Origin: Gracilaria domingensis
Lineage: Eukaryota > Rhodophyta > Florideophyceae > Gracilariales > Gracilariaceae
Direction of reading: 5' to 3'
DNA: 39,475 nucleotides
Assembly: GCA_022539475.1 (NCBI GenBank)
Contig: VCMS01000250.1
Coordinates: 162,105 to 201,579, forward strand
The notes under the pieces are model-generated. The model did not search any database. It had not been told where the DNA came from and worked only from the letters and a program-made list of their open reading frames with translations. The translations under genes were made by a program, and so were the position numbers. Below are positions 19,933 through 30,429 of the stretch, piece after piece. Position 1 is the first letter of the stretch. Each line of letters opens with the position of its first letter.

Positions 19933-20670
19933 GTGTTCTCCGCAGCTGAGTGGTGTACGATGTTTGTTGATGGACTGGACCGATCAATTCGGACGTTGGT
20001 AGCGCGTTATCGGGAGAAAAAACGCCAGATTACCTATCTGGAACTCGTACAATTTGCCCAAGCTGAGGGAGAGGCAGCTCGCGCACGCGCTGGTGTCAAG
20101 ACGCGCACGCGCCGCCTCCTTCATGTAGAAGGCCGGGACTCTTTTTTGCCTCTATCGCGAGGTTCGGTTCAAGGGGGTTATGAAAACATACACCTGTTAC
20201 AGGCTGATGGTTCAATGCCGACTACGGAGTTGCCGTCAACAACGGAGCCGTCTACTGTTGAAGTAGACCCCGCTCTGTACACCGGTCAACACGTTCCGGC
20301 GTTGCACGTGCCACACGCGGATGGATATCGCAGTCAACGCCCTGGTTGGAGGGATCCCTATCCTCCACTACAGGAGCGCCGTCAGCCGAATCCGGATCTT
20401 CTCCGGCACCTTATTTGCAACACCTGTTACAGGCATGGACACATCGCTCCGATTTGTTTAATGCCCATACGGGATATGGCGAAGATCGGGCCTCAATACG
20501 AGTCGTTGACGCTCGCCGAACGAGAACGCGTTCCCGACAAATCGTACCTTCGTGCGAAGGCGGAGACTCAGCCTGGAAACCAGGAAAGGGTGCCATCGAA
20601 CGGTGGAACTGTAGCCGCTCCGGCGGAATCGAAACCTCCGCAGATTGGCGGCGAAGCTCAGAAAAACTGA
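19933..20670 (+). pseudogene. Ty3/gypsy Gag, N-terminally truncated
   Basis: The same frame is open from 19,840, but no initiator belongs here. SAAEWCTMFVDGLDR matches the end of a retrotransposon Gag capsid. A Pro/Thr-rich linker follows, then a CCHC zinc knuckle CNTCYRHGHIAPIC (20,416-20,457). After 20,670 the signal seems to continue in another frame (SSNGEAPPSTGSSPSEAEEP) before returning for the protease, so a frameshift lies near 20,660. Confidence 0.75.
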
Positions 20671-20802
20671 GCATGGGAGCCTCCAGCAATGGAGAGGCGC
20701 CCCCATCGACGGGGTCTAGCCCGTCTGAGGCTGAGGAGCCTCGCTCCACGGTGACAATCCTTTCGAGGAAGATGGCCACTACAGACGTGGACTCTGAGCA
20801 CC

Positions 20803-21273
20803 TTGGTGTCTTGCGTCGTCCGTGGATACGGTCTAAAAACAGCCGGTCCCCGGATAGAGTCCTGGTCATTGGAGAAACGAAACTACAAAGTTTACGCCGA
20901 CCTAGGGATTTCCGACCAGTATATGGTTCGGCAGTTGTCCGTGCTCGATACAGGAGCTGGGCCAAACTTTTTGCTTGAGTCTATGATTGCGCCGAACTTG
21001 CGGTCTCGCGTTCGTACGGCGCCCCATATTGATACCGCGGATGCGAATAATCGGCCACTCTCTACAGTGGGAGTGATAGACCTGCTTGTCAGGCTTGGCC
21101 ACTACGTGGTGAAGCTCGATTTCTTGGTTTGCAAGCAGCTCGGTGCGCCGGTTATACCCGGATGTGACTTCTGTGACCGCTTCGTCGAATCAATTCGACC
21201 GTGGCGAAGAACCATCGAAATGGAGGATGGGACCATTGTACCGATCGTTCGGCGTCCCCTTCAATGGGCTTGA
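20803..21273 (+). pseudogene. Ty3/gypsy aspartic protease region
   Basis: The active-site motif VLDTGAGPNF (DTG codons from 20,947) identifies a retropepsin-like aspartic protease, followed by VIPGCDFCDRF, equivalent to the conserved ILGxDF segment. The family ILG is changed to IPG here. The real domain starts around 20,880. It is out of frame with the reverse transcriptase downstream. Confidence 0.75.
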
Positions 21274-21419
21274 AGAAGCAAGTTCCCTTGCCGGCTGCGC
21301 AGGAGCCTGCCGGTGATGAACGGAAGTCTACAAAGCTCCGAGTTGCTCGGTCTATTTGCATCCCGCCCGAATCGCAGGTCTGAGTTACTGTAACATATCC
21401 CTAATGTGGCTTACAAACG

Positions 21420-23336
21420 GTGCAACAGTTGCCTGCGTTGCAGGAGAAGCATCAGCTCACCGTGGCTAATGGGATTGTTTTCGTCGAACCCGAGAAGCCT
21501 TTTCAGGTACTGGTTGTGAACTTCAGCCGTTTTTCTCAACGGTTGGTTAGGAGCCAAGTTATTGGATCATTGCTCCCACACCCTGCGGCTATAGTGCCTA
21601 CTCAGGTTTCTATGGCCGAAGTTCTCGGAATTCTCGAAGCTGAGAAGGGAGAGGCGGAACGGAACAATTCCAAACCGAATCCTGGTCCGAACAGCTCGTC
21701 GGGAGATGCTACGCCGACTTCGTCGGATGCAAAGGACCGCAGCCGGTCGAAGGAAGAAATGCCGACCTCGTCGGACAGTAATGATAAGGACCTGAGTGCT
21801 GCTGACACGAAGGATAAGGCAGTACAGAAACTGGAGTCTCTGGATCTTGAACATGTCCCAGAGACTCACCGCGATAAGTTGCGGCACATGCTCGAAGAGT
21901 CCACGCCCATGTGGGATGGCACACTGGGTAAGATTGGTATTACCGAACATCGGATTGATTTGCTACCGAATACTCGGCCCATTTCACAGCACCCTTACAG
22001 GACAGGACCGACAGCTCGGAAGGAGGAGAAAGCTCAAGTTGAGAAAATGCTCCGCGCTCGAGTTATCGAGCCGGCTCAGTCACCTTGGGCATCGCCAGTG
22101 GTGCTCGCGCCCAAAGCTGATCGGTCTTAGCGATTTTGCATGGATTACCGCAAGCTGAACGGGGCCACGGTCAAGGATGTATATCGTATCCCACGAATGG
22201 ATGAATGCATCGATTCGTTGGGCAAAGCGAAAGTATTCACAACCCTAGATGCGAATTGGGGCTATTGGCAAGTTCCCGTGAGGGCCGAAGATCGTGACAA
22301 GACAGCACTCGTCTGTCATGAAGGAATGTACCGATTCAATCGGATGCTCTTTGGGTTAAAGAACGCGCCAACCACATTTCAGAGAGCTGTGGATATTTTG
22401 CTTGCCCGCTTCAAGTGGAAGACTTGCCTGGTTTACCTGGACGAAATCATTGTCTACTCCAGCAACCTGGACCAGCACTTGATCCACGTACGGGATGTGA
22501 TGCGAGTCCTACGAGATGCAGGCATTACGCTCAAGCTCAAGAAGTGTGAGTTATTCACCGAAACCGTCAGGTATCTCGACCACATTATCCGTGCTGGACG
22601 GCTGTCGATAGACGAAGTTCGGGTAAAATCCCTCAAAGAGGCTAAGCATCCGCGGACGCAGACTGAACTCCGATCTTTTGGCGGCTTGTGTAATGTCTAC
22701 CGCCGCTTCATACCGAACTTTGCGGCCATCGCGGCCCTGTTGAATGAGCTCCTCTGCAAAGGACAGCCAGTCAACCTGGAAGAATTCGACGACCGCAAGG
22801 CTGCGGCTTTCTCGTCGCTTGTGGACGCGGTGGCATCGCTACCTGTTTTATCCCTACCTAGGGCTGGTTTGCCGTACGCAATAGATACAGATGCGAGCGA
22901 CTACCAAGTTGGCTGTGCCCTATTCCAGACCACCAAGGATGGCTAGCGACTGCCAATTGGGTATTGGTCAAGAAGCCTCAACGTTCACGAGAGGAATTAC
23001 TTGGTATCCGAAAAGGAGTGGTTGGAATTTGTCTGCGCATTACAGAAACTGCGGCCCTATCTCATGGGAACTCGCTTCATTGTTCATACCGATCATTCGG
23101 CCTTACGCTGGCTACTTTCTATGGCAGAGCCATCTGGCCGCTTGGTGCGGTGGACACTTCGCTTGTCGGAATTCGACTTTGAAATCCGCTACAAGAAAGG
23201 ACTCCTGAACACTCAGGCTGATGCACTGTCCCGCTTGGAAACAGCGGCTGAGGCTGCGCCAGTCGATGACCTGGAAATACCGTGCTTCCTCGCGGAAGAC
23301 GGCTCGAGCGATGCCGACGAGAACTCGGAAGGATGA
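21420..23336 (+). pseudogene. Ty3/gypsy reverse transcriptase and RNase H, with in-frame stops
   Basis: One frame runs through stops at about 21,381, 21,402, 22,128 (between DRS and RFCMDYRKLN), 22,944 and 23,334. Reverse transcriptase motifs include ARVIEPAQSPWASPVV, FTTLDANWGYWQV, FGLKNAPTTFQRAVD and LVYLDEIIVYS. The catalytic YxDD is YLDE, so the second aspartate is lost. RNase H shows IDTDASDYQVGCAL and FIVHTDHSALRWLL. Enzymatically dead copy. Confidence 0.9.
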
Positions 23337-23360
23337 GACATCTACGATGCTGGTTTAGCC

Positions 23361-24971
23361 ATGTCAGACACGCGCCCAGAATCGGGCTCTCTCGTACCGA
23401 TCAAGCCGGAAGAACTTATCCGGGAACAGCACACGGACCGTTTTTGTACCGAGATCCGGAGCAGTTTTAGCGGCGGAGCACGGCTGCCTTTCGTCGAGAA
23501 CGACCAAGGATTCCTCATCTTAACTGTCGGGAACAGGCTACAGATTGTGGTTCCGCACTCAATTCAGTCACGGGTACTGCACCTATCGCACTATGCGAAG
23601 CTCTCAGCCCACCCTGGTGGCAGGAAGTTGTACTACACCTTGAAAAAGGACTTCTATTGGCCAGCGATGGCTTTCGATGCGTATGCAACTGTTCGTAGAT
23701 GCTCTGATTGCGCCAAGAACCGCGTCAAACTGCGGAAGTATTCCAAGAAATTGGTACTCTTCCCTGCTAGGGCTCCACTGGAGTTCCTGGCTATTGACTT
23801 GCTCGGTGAGTTTATTCGCACCGGTCAGGGAAACCGGCTTCTACTGGTGATCACTGACCGTTTTTCTAAGCTGGTACGAACTGTGCCTTTGAAGAAGGTT
23901 ACCGCCAGTGCGGTCGCCCAAGCTTTCGTTACACACTGGGTTTTTGTCTACGGAACGCCGATTGATTTGTTATTGGATAATGGACCGCAGTTTGCGGCTA
24001 AGTTCTTTCAAGACGTTTGCCGCATCTTGCGGATCCAAAACTGGTTCACAACAACATATCATCTCCAGAGTAATGGGCAGGTTGAACACTTTAACCGCAC
24101 AATGCTCAATGCATTACGGACATTCATTGCCGAGCATCCGTCGGAATGGGATCAATAAACCGATGCAGTGCCGTATGCCTACAATACGCAGGTCCATCGT
24201 ACTACTCAGATCTCGCCGTTCGAGCTTGTGCTATCATGCGTTCCACCGTCGGTGGTCATCGAGCCACAGCCAGTACTGGAAAAATTCCGCTCGCCCCGCC
24301 TCCATAGGGACGCATGGAAGGGATGGCTCAAGAAGATTATTACTACGGTTAGGCAGAATATCGCTAAGGCACAAGCCGCCTACAAGCGGTATTTTGACAC
24401 CAGAGTGCGCAAACATGCCCCTCCGATCAGGAAAGGTAGCTATGCCCTCCTACGCAAGTAATACTACAATCCCGAGAAGGAGAAGCGCCACAAGCTTTCT
24501 CGTATCGCGGATGGTCCCTGCCGGTTCATCTCAGTTACCGACACTACGGTTGTTCTTGACATCAAGGGAGAGCACAAACGTTTTTCGCGGGATCGCGTAA
24601 GGCCTGCACCAACGCCTGTTTCTCAGGAAACGCAACCGGAAACGCCGGACACCGCTACGTCTACTGTGGAACCATCCGCCGAAGCGGAAGCGCGCACTTT
24701 GTTGTCCGTATTGTCGCATCCCAACCGCGGACTCGCTGATTTGCCGGCTGAGCCGGAATCTCACCAGTCAGTCTCTGCTGCTGCTCACGTACGAACGCGA
24801 ATACTGGCCCCTCCTGGGATACTTACCACCGCCCCCGACGCTCCAACTGAGGAAGGGGAGGAGGAGGCAAATCGCTCGCTGTTGTTGTCGCCGTCGTCGA
24901 TGGAATCGCAGTTGCAGCCCTCAATGTCGGACGCAAGTCGTGGTGAACGCGCGAGGACGCCCGACTCATAG
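23361..24971 (+). pseudogene. Ty3/gypsy integrase, with in-frame stops
   Basis: The zinc-binding HHCC region (HLSHYAKLSAHPGG ... CSDC) is followed by the catalytic core: D in AIDLLGEF, D in LLLDNGPQF, E in SNGQVEHFNRT. Stops at 24,156 (before TDAVPYAYNTQ) and 24,459 interrupt the same frame, which continues to 24,971 with a GPCRFISVTDTTVVL segment typical of the gypsy integrase C-terminus. No chromodomain signature seen. Confidence 0.9.
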
Positions 24972-25618
24972 CCGAACAATCGAAAAGACGCGAACAACGC
25001 GCAGTTATCGCGGAAGCCTGAGAAGGAACGCACCACTTCGGTAGAGCACAAAGCCGGACACCCGGAAGAGTCCCTATGAATATTGATTCTGGGCGTAATT
25101 GGCCCAAAAATGTGCCGCAATTTATTCGAAAAAAATAATGGGTGTACAGTACATGTCCCTGAGATAGGCCAGTAGCTCTTGCTGCGAACGACGTTGGAAT
25201 TCATGCCAGCCAATAGTAGCCGTAATTAGTTCTTTATTTTCTGAAAGCTCCTATCTATACCATACATGGTCGGAAAGTAGTCGGCACCGACGGGATGGAA
25301 CGAATGCTACCATACTCTTTTAACTTGGAAATGATATTGTTTCAAACAACCTCCAATCTGTAAGAGCCGAAATAAGAACGCCGTTGAAAGTTTTGATCCG
25401 ACCACGCCGTCGCGATACCGGCGTTTCATACAGCCGCCGGATCACGCTTAGAGTTCGAAGTTCGGATACGCCGAGCACGTGGGCATGCCGGCTCCGTCCA
25501 CAACCGAGCTGCGCGCACGCGCATCCGCACTTCAATCAGAAGAAGATTTCTGCGCGACAAGCTGCAGTATTTTAGGGGAAACGAAGCCGTAGAGTGTTCA
25601 CCAGGCGCCGACACGGAG
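24972..25618. other. Spacer between the gypsy element and the RPAP1-like gene
   Basis: About 650 bp. It may contain the rest of the gypsy 3' region and the RPAP1 promoter and first codons, but no LTR end, start codon or TATA box could be fixed. The frame used by RPAP1 is open for some distance upstream of a TAG at 25,619-25,621, so its true N-terminus may lie here. Confidence 0.4.
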
Positions 25619-25621
25619 TAG

Positions 25622-28600
25622 TTGGAACAGCAGTATCTAGCCACCGTGTCGCGCGCCACCGATGAACAGATTCTCTCCTCCGCGTTGCTGCCCACAATTG
25701 AGGAGCGCGCTGTTTCGCGACGTCGTCGTTCGAGAAGGAAGGAGGTGAAAGTCGCCCGACCTTTTGTCGCTAAGCCTTTTCCGCAGTCCTTTTGGGCTGA
25801 TCTGTCGCGCTCTTCGGCTTTTGTTAAGCGTGAGAGAGATACGTCGGACACTGTACCTGATGATGTTCCGTCATCTTCTGATACACCTTCTTTCGATACA
25901 CAGGAGATAGCGTTAGAGGAGGATGTAGCTCTCCAAAAGACCGTGGAATCATCTTTCTCGAGTCGTGCACCGGCACAGGAGGCATCGTCCATGCTAGCTT
26001 CCATGTTTATGGAGCAGATACGTCAGGCGCAGCAGGAAATATATGCCACGCTGAAGCCGGAAAGCATCTCATTCCTGCAACAACGTTCCCCAGGACGGGG
26101 CGCCTCACAACGGAACCGATCACAGTCAACACCTTCGGAAACAGCGGGCGGGGGGAACCAATCATTATCTGCATCATCTACAAAAGAAGGGTCTGAGGAG
26201 AAAGTCACAGAGACAAAGAGAGATGAAGAAGTTGAAAGAGCGAAGCGATTATGGATGACCGATGCCACTGAAACGCTGAAAACACAGGAGCACGTGGACC
26301 AAGTTTTGCAGAAAGCCGTGGAATACATGGTGTCTATTGCGAGAGAGCACTTTGGTCTGGACGGAAACGTTTTGAGCGCCCAGCAAATCGATGCACTCCC
26401 CACTCACAAAGGATTAGATCATCACGGCACCTCCCCAGAGAGCGCTGGTTACAATCTAGCTGATCTGCTAATCCTAACCCGCTCCACTATTTTACCTCAA
26501 AGGGTTATGGGTCTCAAAAGGTTGGCCGCTTTGATTTCTAGCCACGGCGAGCGCATATCCGAGCCCATGCTTAAATCTGATGGCATCAGGCTGGTGTTTT
26601 TCGCCCTTCCGGCCCCAGAAAGTTTTCATTCAGCCCTCACAAATCAAGTCGTGTATCTCGAAGCGGTACAGTGTTTGCTGGGGCAAGTTTGTGTATTAGA
26701 CCAACACAAGCTTGATCGCGACGATTACTTTGCTTCAGAGTTCTATTCCCCGGATTTTGTGGGAGGATATGAATCGCCACTGTTTTCTCTGCTGAGTGAG
26801 ACGCATTGCATTGGAACTCTAGTTGCAATTGCTACAGCACGCTCCTTGAGTTCGAGCTCAGTAGAATTTTCGCAAAGAGCCCTCAACGCCATTCGGATTA
26901 TTACGTTAAACTCAGTACGTTCGTCACAATGGTATCTCGAGGAGTCCACCAACTCCTCTCAGCTCTTAACCAATATAATGCAGCTTGCTGTTGGACTACA
27001 CAGACTTGCTCCGTCGACAACAATGTTGTCTTGTGATATCATCGCAAACATAATTGTAAAAGCTTCTTGGACCGGTAAGGAGAAACCCCCAGAGGTTCTT
27101 AAGTACCTTCTTTCTGAGAAATTCCTCTTAGAAACAGCAGCCCATCTGAACTGGGCATTAAGAGACAGTCCGTTCGAGCTAAGCTTGACTGAGCAGGAGG
27201 CAGCGAAGGGTGTGCTTTGCTTGTTTCAGGCTTATCTCTCTCATAATTTAGGTCTGCAATGCATGTCAGCTTTCCTTCAAGCCATTTGCCGTCTGGTGCA
27301 GTAAGCAGATGACAACCTCAGAATTGAAGCTTACCTTCTGCTTCAAGCGCACATTCATTGCTCAGGTACAAAAATGATGCAGGCTCCTGACATGCAATCT
27401 GACGCAGTTGCACCGGAGAACAGGTTCAGTTCAGCACAGCGTGGAAAGGAACCATGAATGGCCCAGTTTGCTAAGGATCAGCTTTTGAGACTCGCTCCCC
27501 AGGTTGTGGCGGCAGCAACGATTGTTCTCGCGTCTGGGAATCGTCATTCAACGTCACGCAGAGCAGCAGCCGGTTATTTAGTGGCAATGGCGTTGGCTGT
27601 GATGTCAGTTCCATTTGATGAGACATATTACAGTCAACTGAAGTGTGTAGCTTCGGATGTGAACTTTCGGATAGCTAAATCATGTCTGGACACTCCACAA
27701 GAATTGAGAGAGTCTCAAATGCTTGCCTCTTTAAGCCATGCGACTGCTCGTATTCTCAATGGCAAGCTACTTGAGAAGGGATTTGCTCTTCGAGAGGTAG
27801 ACGAACTAGTTCACACAGCTAAACGGGAGAGGAAAGCTATGTCCAACAAGTATGATCGTCAAGGGGGATGGCGGCAAATAGCAAATGCCTGCGCGGAATG
27901 GGTTGGTTTACTTTCTCGCCTAGAGTGTTCTGTGATCATTGCTTAGACAGCCCCTGCCCTGCTGTCGTGCCTTAGCGATGTACAAGTTATACTTGACTTG
28001 ACGTCAAGATGCATCCTCAGGAAAGATATCCTGTTGGTTTTGGCTCATAATATGGAAACTTTGGAGGCAGAGGAAATTGTGCGGAAGTTCGTTCCTCTAA
28101 CGTGGAGGTTACTCAATGATGACGGTGAACTGCGATCCGAGATGTTACAAAGCCCTGGAGATCCAATGAACGAATCAGTTCTAGTTTCCTTGGACTCCTT
28201 GGTACGATCGTGGTTGAAGCATGATGGTCTCACCCCAGAAGGTTTAAAGCTTTGCCGGTTACTATTCATGTTTGATTTGCTCAATAATAGGTTGCTCTTT
28301 GAAAATTTGGTTGAAGTGCCTCCCAGCCGATGTCGTGATCCTCGTCTGTCTCTTGCAGATGCTAGTTTTTGGCGAGGGTCGTCCAGAAAGTGGCAAGGGT
28401 CATCCAGTAAATTTTTTGAAAAAATATCGAGATCAATTATTTCAAAATTTGAAGATAATTGCTTGGGTCGTCCAGAATCGCTGTGCAGTAAATACTGGTG
28501 GGTTTTCCACTCGTGCTAGTTCTTTAGTCGAGGGCTACCTGAACGGTATTTCGCGAAGTCTAGGTTCAGTTTCCATTAAGGTGCACATTACACGATACCT

Positions 28601-28643
28601 TCTGCGGAATGATACCCTGCAACGCATGGAATACTGTTGCTAG
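25622..28643 (+). pseudogene. RPAP1: RPAP1/MINIYO-like RNA polymerase II-associated protein, decayed
   Basis: RPAP1 (plant MINIYO) helps assemble and import RNA polymerase II. Two family signatures are visible: a helix IRQAQQEIYATLKPESISFL (near residues 130-150), like the RPAP1 N-terminal motif ending in LDPxLVxFL; and GLDGNVL ... LDHHGTSPESAGYNLADL plus LTRSTILPQR (around residue 280), the RPAP1 C-domain HHGxxPxxxGY motif. A helical-repeat body follows. One frame continues through TAG 25,619, TAA 27,302, TGA 27,455 and TAG 27,944, each flanked by open coding sequence. Near 28,310-28,350 it shifts to the frame ending at 28,643. The total of about 1,000 codons is shorter than typical RPAP1 (~1,400 residues). 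The stops make a functional product unlikely unless they are sequence errors. Identification is by recalled motifs only. Confidence 0.7.
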
Positions 28644-28773
28644 TACAGATGATGTCCATTATGAAATCATACCGTTTTATTCGTATCTATTCTTCTATCG
28701 ACCGTTTTTGCTAACCACTACTTCGCTATATTACATATACCATTTCCCCATGATGAAGCGGGTGTAGGCGCAA

Positions 28774-28793
28774 TCTGCGGCAGATGCCGCAGA
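28774..28793. repeat. Short palindrome
   Basis: TCTGCGGCA and its inverse complement flank GA. It is the first of three consecutive inverted repeats just after the RPAP1-like gene. Confidence 0.8.
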
Positions 28794-28840
28794 GGGCACC
28801 TCCACCATAGTGCGGTATCGGTAGAACAAATACGCACCTC

Positions 28841-28873
28841 GAGAGGATGAGGCGCTTCGCGCCTCATCTTCTC
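28841..28873. repeat. Hairpin, 15-bp arms with one G-T pair
   Basis: GATGAGGCGC (28,846-28,855) pairs with GCGCCTCATC (28,859-28,868) around a 3-base loop. Pairing extends outward to GAGA/TCTC with one G-T mismatch. Confidence 0.85.
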
Positions 28874-28874
28874 C

Positions 28875-28926
28875 GTTCCTCATGTAGGGAACCATGCCCA
28901 GATGCATGGTTCCCTACTTGAGGAAC
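28875..28926. repeat. Long hairpin, two blocks of perfect pairing
   Basis: GTTCCTCA (28,875-28,882) pairs with TGAGGAAC (28,919-28,926). Inside, GTAGGGAACCATGC (28,884-28,897) pairs with 28,904-28,917 around a 6-base loop, with a T-T mismatch between the blocks. Confidence 0.9.
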
Positions 28927-28959
28927 CTGCACCTGCAACTCGTGAGCTACGTCCGCATC

Positions 28960-29858
28960 AAAATTCGTTTACCTCTATACGCAAGCAGAAAGTATCCATA
29001 AGTTAGTCAAAGATCCGTTGGATACATTTGAAATGCGATGGAACGTACAATTGATAAAACAAAACAGAAACGTTGCGCTAGAAAAGTCGAGGGACCTAGT
29101 AACTCGCAAACGGAAGAAGAAGAAGGAAAGGGATCGGTTAGATTACCAGCCCACCATCATCGTAAAGCGCGAAAGGTGTCGAAGCGAGAACTCACAAGCA
29201 AGGACACCAAGAATGCCCATGCAGCAAACATACCGCAAGATGCGATAAACGAAAGATTAGCATATGTCCCAACCAAGCACCAGAATCGCCTATCCCGAAC
29301 AGTCAGACATCGATCTTGAGAGACGAAATGAAATTGGTCGTTTACCTGTATACACAAGCAGAAAGTATCCATAAGTTAGTCAATGCTCCGTTGGATACAT
29401 TTGAAATGCGATGGAACGTACCATTGATAAAACAAAACAGAAACGTTGCGCTAGAAAAGTCGAGGGACCTAGTAACTCGCAAAAGGAAGAAGAAGAAGGA
29501 AAGGGATCGCTTAGATTACCAGCCCACCATCATCGTAAAGCGCGAAAGGTGTCGAAGCGAGAACTCACAAGCAAGGACACCAAGAATGCCCATGCAGCAA
29601 ACATACCGCAAGATGCAATAAACGAAAGAGCAGCATATGTCCCAACCAAGTACCAGAATCGCCTATCCCGAACAGTCAGACATCGATCTTGAGAGACGAA
29701 ATGAAATTGGTCGTCTACCTGTATACGCAAGCATAAAGTATCCATAAGTTAGTCAATGCTCCGTTGGATACATTCGAAATGAGGTGGAACGTACCATTGA
29801 TAGAGCAAAACAGAAACGTTGCGCTAGAAAAGTCGAGGGACCTAGTGACTCGCAAAAG
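28960..29858. repeat. Tandem repeat, 373-bp period, about 2.4 copies
   Basis: The marker AGTATCCATAAGTTAGTCAA recurs at 28,991, 29,364 and 29,737, exactly 373 bp apart. Copies differ by scattered substitutions. The third copy ends near 29,858, after CTCGCAAAAG. The period is not a multiple of three, so ORFs across the array are not a repeated protein. Each unit holds an A/G-rich tract of AAG triplets. Confidence 0.9.
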
Positions 29859-30121
29859 TAACCCAAACCCTTTTTTCTGCCGTTTACCTGTCCCAGAGCG
29901 CGAAGAGACGTGGTTAGGATTGGTTAGTTTAGAAAAGAGATACGTAGAAGGATATGGAAGCACGTACGAAAAGCCTGCACGGAATACATCCTTGAGATAC
30001 GGAAGATGTCCGCTTTATAGAGGCATCCATGAAGCGGACATGAAGCGTACTTCATTCTCCTCCCCGTACTCTACTTCGTAGCAAGTGCAAGGGCGGAGAA
30101 AGGTACGACGGAGCGCGGCTC

Positions 30122-30196
30122 GTGATCCGTGCCATCCACATCCTCGCGCTCTACTCCGGCGGAGTAGAACGCGCGACGGTAAATGGCACGGGTCAC
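30122..30196. repeat. Nested long hairpin
   Basis: The outer arms, 30,122-30,135 and 30,183-30,196, pair over 14 bp with one mismatch. The inner arms TCTACTCC (30,150-30,157) and GGAGTAGA (30,161-30,168) pair around GGC, with GCGC blocks next to them. It lies in a short GC-rich stretch. Confidence 0.8.
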
Positions 30197-30429
30197 GCCG
30201 GTAACGGTAGGCCGGACGCCGGAGGCGCGGCGGCGGCGGAGGGAGGAGATTTATTTTTCTGTGCGAGATTGGACAGTTGTACAGCGTACAACGTTGCGAA
30301 ACCACAAGTGTATAACCAGTGGTAGATAATACGAGAAGTACACCCTTGTGTTGAGGTCGACGTGTACCTACGTTTCTTTTTGAACGAAAGCACGTGATTT
30401 AAACTCAAAATATATTCTCCGTTCTGAGC

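Larger units (their letters stand above)
19840..24971 (+). mobile_element. Ty3/gypsy LTR retrotransposon, 5'-truncated and decayed
   Basis: The order gag (zinc knuckle), protease, reverse transcriptase, RNase H, integrase is that of Ty3/gypsy elements. The N-terminal half of gag and the 5' LTR are missing; the left edge abuts the probable copia LTR at 19,867. No 3' LTR was recognised after 24,971. Pol reads in one frame with at least seven in-frame stops, and gag-to-protease changes frame, so the copy cannot be autonomous. Confidence 0.9.

Noticed and set aside
20411..20965. 184-codon minus-strand ORF over gypsy gag-protease
   Set aside because: Antisense of the retrotransposon; no motif.
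25426..26004. 192-codon minus-strand ORF
   Set aside because: Antisense shadow of the RPAP1-like N-terminal frame.
27302..27310. Possible GTAAGC splice donor explaining the RPAP1 stop
   Set aside because: Coding sequence continues in the same frame directly after the stop, so no intron is needed.
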